This document shows, piece by piece, positions 10,753-18,058 of a stretch of DNA of 64,000 nt (position 1 is its first letter; each line of letters opens with the position of its first letter). The stretch covers positions 2,356,001 through 2,420,000 of the forward strand of contig OZ241870.1 of the NCBI GenBank assembly GCA_965202875.1, given 5' to 3'. The DNA comes from HK1 sp965202875. GTDB taxonomy: Bacteria > Pseudomonadota > Gammaproteobacteria > HK1. Position numbers and translations under genes: made by a program. The notes under the pieces were generated by a model. That model was not told the origin of the DNA. It did not search any database and was given only the letters and a program-made list of their open reading frames with translations.

Positions 10753-11523
10753 TCAGAACCAATGGCCAAGAGGAACCGTATGCCGCAACCGCCAGCCCGC
10801 GTCCTCCCGCGTGGCGAGGAGCGCAAGCGTATGAACCCACGGTTCGGAGGCGCCGAACCTCGGCTCCAGGTAAAGATCCACAGTGATGTCTTCGCCCATG
10901 GCGAGGGTGACCGTTCCCGAGAGATCGACATCCCCTCCATGATTGGTGATTTCGGCGTGAATCCGGTTGTACTCGGGTGCGGAGAGTTGCACCGCCACGG
11001 CGCCGAAATCGATCTCCGGAGCCAGTTCGGTCCTGGCGCCCTCCCAGTGAACCACAGCGGCCAGTCCATCGATCCTCGGAGGCTGGAGATCAGCCTCGAA
11101 ATGGTCGATGGACACGGACGCTCGACCGAGTGGCCGGAACATTGCCTGCCACAAGTCCTTGCTGATCTCCGGCAGGAGGATTGCCAACCGTACGTCCATC
11201 AGCAGGAGGCGGTTGAACGGCGTCATGGCCAGACGACCCTTGCCGGTAAAGCCTTGTCCTGTGAGACCCACTCGATAGACGGGTCCGAGTTGCGCCAACG
11301 AGAAGCGCTCGTAACGCCAAGCAAGGTGTGTTTCATCCACCGCGGCCTTGAGTACCGGGACTTCTTCGATGCTTGCAGCAGAATGCGATGCGGCCAGAGC
11401 CAACACCGGCGGCGTGCCCGACCCGAGAACCCGTTGTACCAGTGCTGACGGCGCCTGCAGAATCAGCGCCACACCGAAAACGGTGAGAAAAAGCAGGACC
11501 GCCAGGAGCCACCTCCCATTCAT
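10753..11523 (-). CDS. gspN: type II secretion system protein GspN
   Basis: A 256-residue bitopic inner-membrane protein. It has one N-terminal membrane segment (WLLAVLLFLTVFGVALIL) and a periplasmic beta-rich body with the family-like GQGFTGKGRLAMTPFNRLLLMDVRLAILLPEIS region. It is the last gene of the minus-strand series gspGHIJKLMN and overlaps gspM by 4 bp. GspN is an accessory pseudopilin-assembly component, present only in some systems. The call rests on position plus overall features; the family is poorly conserved. Confidence 0.8.
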   Translation of the reverse strand: MNGRWLLAVLLFLTVFGVALILQAPSALVQRVLGSGTPPVLALAASHSAASIEEVPVLKAAVDETHLAWRYERFSLAQLGPVYRVGLTGQGFTGKGRLAMTPFNRLLLMDVRLAILLPEISKDLWQAMFRPLGRASVSIDHFEADLQPPRIDGLAAVVHWEGARTELAPEIDFGAVAVQLSAPEYNRIHAEITNHGGDVDLSGTVTLAMGEDITVDLYLEPRFGASEPWVHTLALLATREDAGWRLRHTVPLGHWF

Positions 11524-12035
11524 CCCGGCGGCCCTTTGCTTACGGTAGCCGAGAACTCCGCATCCACTCGATCGGGACGGCCGGCAGCTTCGATGACGAT
11601 CCTGGTGACCGTGACACCCGATTGCCGGCTGCTCTCGGCCAGCCAGGCGATGAACGCCGTATAGGAAACGTCCTCGAAGCGGGCATCGAACCGGCCGTCC
11701 GGTCTTGGAGCCAGCCGAACCAGGGATGGACGCAACCCCCGTGCACCGAGGCTTGCCTCGATTCCTGCGATTCCGGCAGCTCCGGCGGCCGGATCGACAC
11801 GATCGTCGCCTGACACATCACGCAGCCGCCTCGCCTCTACCGCCCGCGCCGTCAGCCACTCCAACAGATCAAGACGATCCGCCAGACGGCCAGCGCTGGC
11901 GCTACGGGCGGCCGACAGGGGATCGACCACTGCGATGAAAAACAAGGCCACCACGCCGAGGGCGAGGCCGATCACAACCAGTATCCGTTCTCGGCTTGAC
12001 AAGCTGGCCAGAAGGCGCTGCAACCGTTCAGTCAT
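11520..12035 (-). CDS. gspM: type II secretion system protein GspM
   Basis: 171 residues starting at MTERLQRLLASLSSRERIL. One membrane segment (ILVVIGLALGVVALFFIAVV) is followed by a periplasmic helical and ferredoxin-like region ending with TAFIAWLAESSRQSGVTVTRIVIE, typical of GspM. GspM forms the inner-membrane platform with GspL. Its start overlaps the end of gspL by 8 bp and its stop overlaps the start of gspN, so the genes are translationally coupled. Confidence 0.87.
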   Translation of the reverse strand: MTERLQRLLASLSSRERILVVIGLALGVVALFFIAVVDPLSAARSASAGRLADRLDLLEWLTARAVEARRLRDVSGDDRVDPAAGAAGIAGIEASLGARGLRPSLVRLAPRPDGRFDARFEDVSYTAFIAWLAESSRQSGVTVTRIVIEAAGRPDRVDAEFSATVSKGPPG

Positions 12036-13209
12036 CGATCCGCCTCCCCGGCCGGAGTACGAGCGTCGCATCCACCCCTTGCTCGCCTGAAGCGGTCGAA
12101 GACTGCACTTCGACTTCCAACCTCCTGTCGGAAAGCTCCGCGCCCAGCGTCTCAAGCGCACGAAAATCCGGGAGCGTGACTTCCGCGGTCAGAACACCAT
12201 CGTGGTAGGACAGGCGTGAGACCCGCCGATCACCCTCGGCCAATGTCTCGCCACTGGCAGAGAGAAGGGCGAGAAAACCGCCTTCATTGCGGACGGAGGC
12301 GGATTGACTCCGTAACGCCTCCAGACTCCGAGCGGCCTGGATCCGGATATCCATGATTGGGCCATCCGGGGCGAACTCGTCGCGAAACAGCTCCTCGATC
12401 CTGTGGTCAATATCCTCGATCTCCGCCTGCTCTTCCCGTAGGGCGAGGCCGGTGTCGAGCGCCCAGGCCAACAGAGCCGCCACCGCGAGCCCGACCGGAA
12501 CCCGCCAACGCGAGATCTCCTGAAACAGTCCAAGGCTTTCGCTGTACGCTCCCGCAACCAGGTTGGCATCGAATTCGCCGTGCCGAAAATGCGGGACGCC
12601 TGCCGGCAGGGCCTCGCGATCCACCGGGACCCCGACTTCGCCGAGTCGGACGAGCGGTGTATCCGGTGCCCCTTCAGCCGTGTCACGTTCACCAAGAAGA
12701 CGAATCCGGTCCGGCACAGGATCCGTGTCCTTCAGTCGCCGCTCCAGGATCGCCGCTCCGAGCTCGGGCTCGGCCACGAAGCCATCGAAGCGACCGAACC
12801 GCACCCGCAACCGGCCCGGCTCCACGCTCACCGTCCATTCTCCGGGCGCCCACGGAAGCGCCAGATAGTCAGGCAGGATCCCCGCAAGGCGTACGCGCGC
12901 CTCTTCCGCCCGGCTGAACCACGCGTCCATGCAGGCCCTGCCCGTCACGATGGCCCGGGCCCACCCCGGCACGCTGTCTCTGTCGCTCGGGAGCCGGACG
13001 AAGTGGAGGTCCTCCATGTTCTCGCCGACCAGATCCTGCACCGCGAAGAAGGTGATCCGCTCTGCCGCGTTTCGCCGCACCTTCGCCGGCATCTCGAAGC
13101 TCAGCACGATCGCGTCCTCGCCCGGGACGAGAAGGATCGCTCTCTGCTCCGTGGGCCATGTGTTCGGCGGGTCGGAGAGATGAACCACCGGCAGGCGGCC
13201 CAGCGTCAC
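12028..13209 (-). CDS. gspL: type II secretion system protein GspL
   Basis: 393 residues from a GTG at 13207-13209, which overlaps the gspK stop as GTGA. The cytoplasmic actin-like domain includes VVHLSDPP, AILLVPGEDAIVLSFEMPAKVRRNAAERITFFAVQD and ILPDYLALPW. A single membrane segment follows (RVPVGLAVAALLAWALDTGLAL), then a periplasmic domain. GspL recruits the ATPase GspE to the inner membrane and binds GspM. The frame is open for another 60 residues upstream, but that is antisense-like sequence inside gspK, so I prefer the coupled GTG. Confidence 0.92.
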   Translation of the reverse strand: MTLGRLPVVHLSDPPNTWPTEQRAILLVPGEDAIVLSFEMPAKVRRNAAERITFFAVQDLVGENMEDLHFVRLPSDRDSVPGWARAIVTGRACMDAWFSRAEEARVRLAGILPDYLALPWAPGEWTVSVEPGRLRVRFGRFDGFVAEPELGAAILERRLKDTDPVPDRIRLLGERDTAEGAPDTPLVRLGEVGVPVDREALPAGVPHFRHGEFDANLVAGAYSESLGLFQEISRWRVPVGLAVAALLAWALDTGLALREEQAEIEDIDHRIEELFRDEFAPDGPIMDIRIQAARSLEALRSQSASVRNEGGFLALLSASGETLAEGDRRVSRLSYHDGVLTAEVTLPDFRALETLGAELSDRRLEVEVQSSTASGEQGVDATLVLRPGRRIDD

Positions 13210-14171
13210 GGCCTCCCCTCCAGCCGCATCGAGATGCCGACGGCGCCGTCCTCGACGGAGCGCCGGGCAACGGCGACCACCCGGGCGCGCCCGCGTCCGT
13301 CCTCCGCTTCGATGTCGATGAGGAACCAGCTCGAGGAGACCGTGATCGGCGCGGTTTTCAGAGCATCGGCCGCAAGGGGCGGTATCCACTCCTTCACCCG
13401 GCCGCGAAACTCCGTGGCGCTTGCGAAGGGCGTCTCGGCGCGGCTCTCGACGATCTGCTCCACGGCCCTGTCATCAATGCCGGGAGCGAGCGCCTTGAGC
13501 ACCGGCGCCGGAGAGGTGTTGACGTTGATCTCGGTCGGTTCCGGCAGTGCGGCCACCAAGGGACGAAGCCCTCGATAGGCCGCAGGCGTCATGTCCGCGA
13601 TCAGCCTCAACTCGCTACCACCCGCCATGGGCTTTCGGGCACGCCGATAGGGCGGGTTCGCGCGCAGGTAAGGCCGGTCGCCTTGGGCGCCGGGAAGCAG
13701 GACGGGTTCACTCAGCACCCACTCCGCTACGGCTACTGCCGTTCCGGGCCGAGCGCCGGCGGCGTCGAGCAGACGATCGAGCTGTTCGTAGGCCGGCTGG
13801 TGCAATGCACCGTCCGAGTCTCGGAGTGCATTGAGATTGAAGAGCCCTTGCAGATCGACGATCCGGCCGCCGACCCGGCCCGTCTCGATCGGAAACACGC
13901 GCTCTTCGTCGGCCCAGGCTTCCCCGAGATGATCCAGCGGGCCGCCCTCCCAGTCGCCTTCAAGCAGCTCGCGGGCCAGCCATTCGCCCGCCAGAGCGTA
14001 CTGCCGCGCCTGATCGGAACGGGCCATCATCTCGAATCGGGCGTGTGCGTCGATGTCGTCGCGTAGTAGCCGGGCAGCGACACCGGCCGCCACACTCACG
14101 ATGATCAGCGCATTCAGGAGTGCCATGCCTTTTTGCCGGCCGCTACGGCAAATGGTATGCGGAACCGTCAT
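13206..14171 (-). CDS. gspK: type II secretion minor pseudopilin GspK
   Basis: 321 residues from ATG 14169-14171, which overlaps the gspJ stop. The prepilin signal is GMALLNALIIVSVAAGVAARLL, lacking the usual Glu5, which is typical of GspK. The large globular domain follows (VFPIETGRVGGRIVDLQGLFNLNAL) with the helix-hairpin part EINVNTSPAPVLKALAPG. GspK caps the pseudopilus tip with GspI and GspJ. Confidence 0.93.
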   Translation of the reverse strand: MTVPHTICRSGRQKGMALLNALIIVSVAAGVAARLLRDDIDAHARFEMMARSDQARQYALAGEWLARELLEGDWEGGPLDHLGEAWADEERVFPIETGRVGGRIVDLQGLFNLNALRDSDGALHQPAYEQLDRLLDAAGARPGTAVAVAEWVLSEPVLLPGAQGDRPYLRANPPYRRARKPMAGGSELRLIADMTPAAYRGLRPLVAALPEPTEINVNTSPAPVLKALAPGIDDRAVEQIVESRAETPFASATEFRGRVKEWIPPLAADALKTAPITVSSSWFLIDIEAEDGRGRARVVAVARRSVEDGAVGISMRLEGRP

Positions 14172-14776
14172 CGCAGGCTCACCACCCGGCGGATGGTGCC
14201 GAAGCGGCGCGTCTCCAACACCGCCTCGATGCCCTCGGGTAGGTGGTTCCGAGTTCCAGGATCCTCCGGGTCCGGCCAAGTGCTCTGCCATTCCCCTTCA
14301 CGGCTCCAGACACGGAATCGCATCCGCACCACGTCCGGGACCAGGACTTCCACTTCAGGCTTCTGGGCGGGCGCCGGGTCGAGCTGCCGCCACACCCTCC
14401 GTTCGATGCCCTCGCCGCCACGGCTTGGCGCATAGCCGATCCGTTGAAAACCACTCCTCGGCAGACCCGCGGGATTGGACAACCCGCCTCTCGTGAAGGT
14501 GAGCGTCTCGCCGCCGGCGCCAAGCGTGAGCACCGGTTCGGACGCCTCTCTTGGGCCGCGGATCCCGCGCGGCGCGGCGTTCTCCAGATCGCGCCCGATG
14601 ACCGTCACCGCCCGTTGCAGCTCGGCGAGGTCCGAACGCCGCACCGCAAGCCGTGTCTCGGCCGAGAGCGTGACCACCAGCGCCTGCTGCGTCATGACCG
14701 CCAGCACCGCGAAGATCGCCACCGCGGCGAGCAGCTCGATGAGGGTGAAACCGCCCGAAGCTGCCCCACGGCTCAC
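14168..14776 (-). CDS. gspJ: type II secretion minor pseudopilin GspJ
   Basis: 202 residues, GTG start at 14774-14776 overlapping the gspI stop. The prepilin peptidase motif is GGFTLIELLAAVAIFAVLAVM, cleaved after the second Gly with Glu at +5. The soluble part contains AELQRAVTVIGRDLENAAPR and ends FGTIRRVVSLR. It is a component of the tip complex GspH-I-J-K. Confidence 0.93.
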   Translation of the reverse strand: MSRGAASGGFTLIELLAAVAIFAVLAVMTQQALVVTLSAETRLAVRRSDLAELQRAVTVIGRDLENAAPRGIRGPREASEPVLTLGAGGETLTFTRGGLSNPAGLPRSGFQRIGYAPSRGGEGIERRVWRQLDPAPAQKPEVEVLVPDVVRMRFRVWSREGEWQSTWPDPEDPGTRNHLPEGIEAVLETRRFGTIRRVVSLR

Positions 14777-15162
14777 TCCGGGTCCTCCGGGTCCGGGGGC
14801 AGGAAGCCGACGAGCACCGCGCCGGGACGTCCCTTGGCGGCAGAGGAGACCTCGACACGGGTCAGTCCGTAGGACGCGGGCTCGCTACGAACCGTGACCG
14901 TCCACACGGTACCGCCAAGCTCCATCGTCTCTTCAGCTCCCTGCGCCTCCGGGAGGCCCTTGAGGCGGGCCTCTTCCATCGAATTGAGCGCCGCCCAGTG
15001 TGCGAACATCCGGTCGGCGAGCGCCGCCGTGTTTCTGGTTTGATGGTCGAGCGCCCGGAAGATCGCGACGAGGGCGATGGACAGCACCGTGATCGCGACG
15101 AGGACTTCCACCAGGGTGACGCCACGCTCTCGTTCCCGCAACGTCAGACGCCGCGCCGGCAT
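14773..15162 (-). CDS. gspI: type II secretion minor pseudopilin GspI
   Basis: 129 residues. The prepilin motif is RGVTLVEVLVAITVLSIALVA, followed by a GspI-type core (ALDHQTRNTAALADRMFAHWAALNSMEEARL). Start ATG 15160-15162 overlaps the end of gspH by 19 bp. GspI initiates pseudopilus assembly together with GspJ and GspK. Confidence 0.93.
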   Translation of the reverse strand: MPARRLTLRERERGVTLVEVLVAITVLSIALVAIFRALDHQTRNTAALADRMFAHWAALNSMEEARLKGLPEAQGAEETMELGGTVWTVTVRSEPASYGLTRVEVSSAAKGRPGAVLVGFLPPDPEDPE

Positions 15163-15680
15163 TCGAGCTCTCCGATGGCGCCAAGGCGGCAGTGAGCCGT
15201 GCGCCCCGAGTCGTCCCCGAGCCTCAGGCTGAACGGGGTGCTCTCGCCGCTCGACAGGAGGATGATGTCCGGTTGGGGCCGATCCGGCCGGCGGTCCCGG
15301 ATCACCACCCGGCGGCCCTCGATGTCCAATGCGGCTTCGAATTCCGGGTCCCAGCCGCCCGCCCGGTAAGGCCGGCCCTCGGTGCGCGGTCGCCAGCGCT
15401 CGCTCGCTTCGTCCAGCTCCAGCACCTGCCAGCTCGCAGGCCCGAAGTACAGCGCGAAATTCCGCCGTGTATACATGGCTTCTTCCTGCAGGAAGCGCAC
15501 CGCCCGCGCCAGCTCCTCCATCCGCGCCGCCGGTGTCTCGCCGGGCGCGAGCCGGAGGCTCAGGACCGCGGAGAATGCAATGGTGGCGAAGATCGCGGTC
15601 GCCACCAGGAGCTCGATCAGGCTGAAGCCCGCAACCGACCGCGCTTCCTTACTCTGCCGTCCAGTTGCCGATGTCCGCAT
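15144..15680 (-). CDS. gspH: type II secretion minor pseudopilin GspH
   Basis: 178 residues from ATG 15678-15680. The prepilin motif is AGFSLIELLVATAIFATIAFS, then a GspH-like body with ELARAVRFLQEEAMYTRRNFALYFGP. The chosen start overlaps the end of gspG by 32 bp, longer than the other overlaps in the operon, but no nearer start codon is available before the prepilin motif. Confidence 0.88.
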   Translation of the reverse strand: MRTSATGRQSKEARSVAGFSLIELLVATAIFATIAFSAVLSLRLAPGETPAARMEELARAVRFLQEEAMYTRRNFALYFGPASWQVLELDEASERWRPRTEGRPYRAGGWDPEFEAALDIEGRRVVIRDRRPDRPQPDIILLSSGESTPFSLRLGDDSGRTAHCRLGAIGELECRRGV

Positions 15681-16083
15681 CGTTCCCAGTGCCGCCGGCC
15701 TCACCGTCGGCGCCGTAGGAGAAGACGTCGATCTCGCCGTGCACCCCCGGAATGAGGTAGAGGTAGTCGCGCCCCCATGGATCTTTCGGCAACCGGGCAA
15801 GATATCCGTTGTCCGACCAGTTCGGCGGTACCGGATCGATCACCGGCTTTGCGATCAGCGCCTTCAGGCCCTGCGCGGTAGTGGGATACACCCGGTTGTC
15901 GAGGCGATAGAGCTGGAGTGCGTTTTCCAGCACCTGGATGTCCTGCCGCGCGCGGGCCATGCGCGCCTGGTCCGGACGGTCGATGACCCGGGGCACGATC
16001 ATGAGCGCCAGAATGCCGATGATGACGACCACCACCATCAGCTCGATCAGCGAGAAGCCGCGCTCGCGACATCTCATCTCCAT
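15649..16083 (-). CDS. gspG: type II secretion major pseudopilin GspG
   Basis: 144 residues from MEMRCRERGFSL. The motif RGFSLIELMVVVVIIGILALM is the class III signal cleaved by the prepilin peptidase. The rest is a textbook GspG: NALQLYRLDNRVYPTTAQGLKALI, WGRDYLYLIPGVHGEIDVFSYGADG and a C-terminal DADIGNW, where the calcium-binding loop lies. It is the first gene of the minus-strand half of the locus. Upstream is an AT-rich stretch. No prepilin peptidase gene (gspO) is present in the window. Confidence 0.96.
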   Translation of the reverse strand: MEMRCRERGFSLIELMVVVVIIGILALMIVPRVIDRPDQARMARARQDIQVLENALQLYRLDNRVYPTTAQGLKALIAKPVIDPVPPNWSDNGYLARLPKDPWGRDYLYLIPGVHGEIDVFSYGADGEAGGTGNDADIGNWTAE

Positions 16084-16589
16084 CGTAGCAGCCCGCGATT
16101 TTCCGGTTGAAACTGTGAGGATGACGGTCAGAGAGCGCTCCCGCCCCACTCTTTTGCGAGAGATGAGATATCAGGACAATTTTTGACAGGAACGTTGCAA
16201 CATCAGCATCCCAACCCGTCGGATCCGGAACCAAGTGTTTGTTGTAGAACTGGGAACGGCCCCACCGAACCAGAAGCCGGATGATTCCTCGTCGTTTTGT
16301 TGAAGATTTCGCGGGTAAGAAACTAACTTACATCTTGGTATCCTTCATAAATACGGTGCGTCGAATACAATGGTGTATCCTCTGGTGCGAATCCCGCCAT
16401 TTGCGAGTACTGGCTCTACATAGGCACGCAGTCTTCGATACAACTGCTACTATAACGAGTCAACTTAATTGTCTGCTATATTAATGCTGCTTAGATTCGA
16501 GGGTAATCAGGAAGGGTTTTTGTGGCGCCTCGATCACAATCAACTGGCACGTCTCGACTCGTTCGAGCCGACGCTGGGACACACGCTAT
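16084..16589. other. AT-rich intergenic stretch upstream of gspG
   Basis: About 500 bp, markedly lower in G+C than its surroundings from about 16160 on. It should hold the promoter of gspG on the minus strand. I see short TATA-rich pieces but no convincing -35/-10 pair and no supported gene. Base composition suggests foreign or decaying DNA. Confidence 0.4.
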
Positions 16590-16949
16590 CTAATCGTGTT
16601 GTACGAAGGAGTTATATGCGATGGACCGTATCGACGTCTCCTGCTCAAGGAGGGCCTTAATCTGCGGCAAATCATACTCCCGAGGGAAACGCGCTATTAT
16701 ACGATTAAGATCGGCATCGACAGACAATACAACCCCGCCTTTGCGCAATATAGCTTTCGACACTGAAGGTAAAACTGCAAAAAATGTCCGTCCATGAACG
16801 CGCGCATGAACCACCAACTCGCCGCAACGGGCTTCTATCTTCTCATAACAGCATGTGTTGGAGAACCGCTTTGTCACGAAAGAACCACCGCTTTCGCAAC
16901 CCACAACGCTGCTTATAGAGAGGCAAGCAGTGGGAATAATGACTCCCAT
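16590..16949 (-). CDS. small putative lipoprotein of unknown function
   Basis: 119 residues if started at the ATG 16947-16949. The N-terminus MGVIIPTACLSISSVVGCESGG has a possible lipobox (VVGC) at about residue 18. The mature part contains ELVVHARVHGRTFFAVLP and ends LPQIKALLEQETSIRSIAYNSF. That beta-alpha-beta feel is reminiscent of small propeptide or inhibitor-like domains, but I cannot assign a family. It sits in an AT-rich island between the secretion genes and a dead insertion sequence and could itself be a remnant. The frame is open 20 residues further upstream. Confidence 0.4.
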   Translation of the reverse strand: MGVIIPTACLSISSVVGCESGGSFVTKRFSNTCCYEKIEARCGELVVHARVHGRTFFAVLPSVSKAILRKGGVVLSVDADLNRIIARFPREYDLPQIKALLEQETSIRSIAYNSFVQHD

Positions 16950-17052
16950 AATCAGGGCAACGCCTTCGCCCACTTGGCAGTATCTACATCTACGACACCG
17001 ATGGTTCACTAGCTAGCTTCCGAACGACTATGCAAACTAAGGGGAGGAATTA

Positions 17053-17931
17053 GGCCGTGTTGACGAATCATCGAAGCATGATCCAAGCCGACACGAGATG
17101 AATAAACGCCAAGTACGTTCGGCTGAGCTTGTCATCCGCGTGGTAATGCGACGGAATTTCTTGAGCTTGTTGAACCACCGCTCGACCTCCTCGTGTAGAT
17201 CGTACTCCTCGGCACCATAATGAATCGGCTCGGTACGATTCGCTCTGGGAGGTATCACCGCCTCAATCCCCAACCCCGCCAGAAATCGACGGACGGCCTA
17301 GCTGTCATACGCCTTGTCCATCACCGCAGCCATCACCCCGAGTCCCCCCGGCACCCCCTCCCACACCGCCTCGAATCCCGTCGCGTCGTGACGCTCTCCC
17401 CCACTCAGCGCGAACGATACGCCGGTGCGTTCGTCGGTGCAGGCCGCGTGCAGCTTGGTGGACAAACCACCGGCCGTTGCGAAGGGCGACCCAGAGCCTG
17501 GGCCTGTTGTCTGCCGTTTTTTTGACGCCCCGGCCGCATGTTGATGCGCCTGCACAAATCGTCGAGCCGGTGAAGAGCTCTCTGGAGCTGCTCATCGTCG
17601 AGGCTGCTCTGAAACCGTTCCCAGAGCCTCTTCCACAGCTCGCGCTTTTCCCAACGGCGAAAGCGGTGGTAGGGCGGCGTTCCAGTCGCCGAACTCATCG
17701 GGCAGGTCCTGCCACGGAGTCGCGGTGCGCGCCTAGTACAGACGGCTTCGATGAACATTCGGTCGCTGAGCTTCGGCGGGCTGCGACGGCGTGCTTGAGC
17801 TCCCGCAGCACGGGTTCGATTGTCGACCACAGCGTATCCACTGATCAGCAAGCGGAGTGCCATGAGGGTTCTCCGAAACATGCGGTCAACGGGGAACATC
17901 TACCAGGATTCCGTGAATTCGTCAACATCGC
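17053..17931 (-). mobile_element. IS5-family element (IS427-like), inactive
   Basis: About 880 bp bounded by imperfect inverted ends: GGCCGTGTTGACGAATCA at 17053 and the complementary GAATTCGTCAACATCGC up to 17931, sharing TGTTGACGAATC. The minus strand encodes an IS5-type transposase broken by several frameshifts and a stop. Recognisable pieces are MFIEAV, YHRFRRWEKRELWKRLWERF, GGLSTKLHAACTDERTG, AVMDKAYDS (then a stop at about 17299) and GIEAVIPPRANRTEPIHY. The DDE residues are split between frames, so it cannot move itself. It lies between the two halves of the secretion locus. Confidence 0.85.
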
Positions 17932-18058
17932 TTCAGACGGCATGGGCATGGTCGTACCGAACCCTGATGAAGTGTCCCGCTACGCAGACCGGCCAGAACC
18001 AATCGATCAAAACCTCTGTGCAGAGGTACTTCATCTTGGCCGCGTCACTCGGAACACA

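Noticed and set aside
16281..16484. Small plus-strand frame in the AT-rich region before gspG
   Set aside because: No ribosome site and no family resemblance; AT-rich DNA with a chance open frame.
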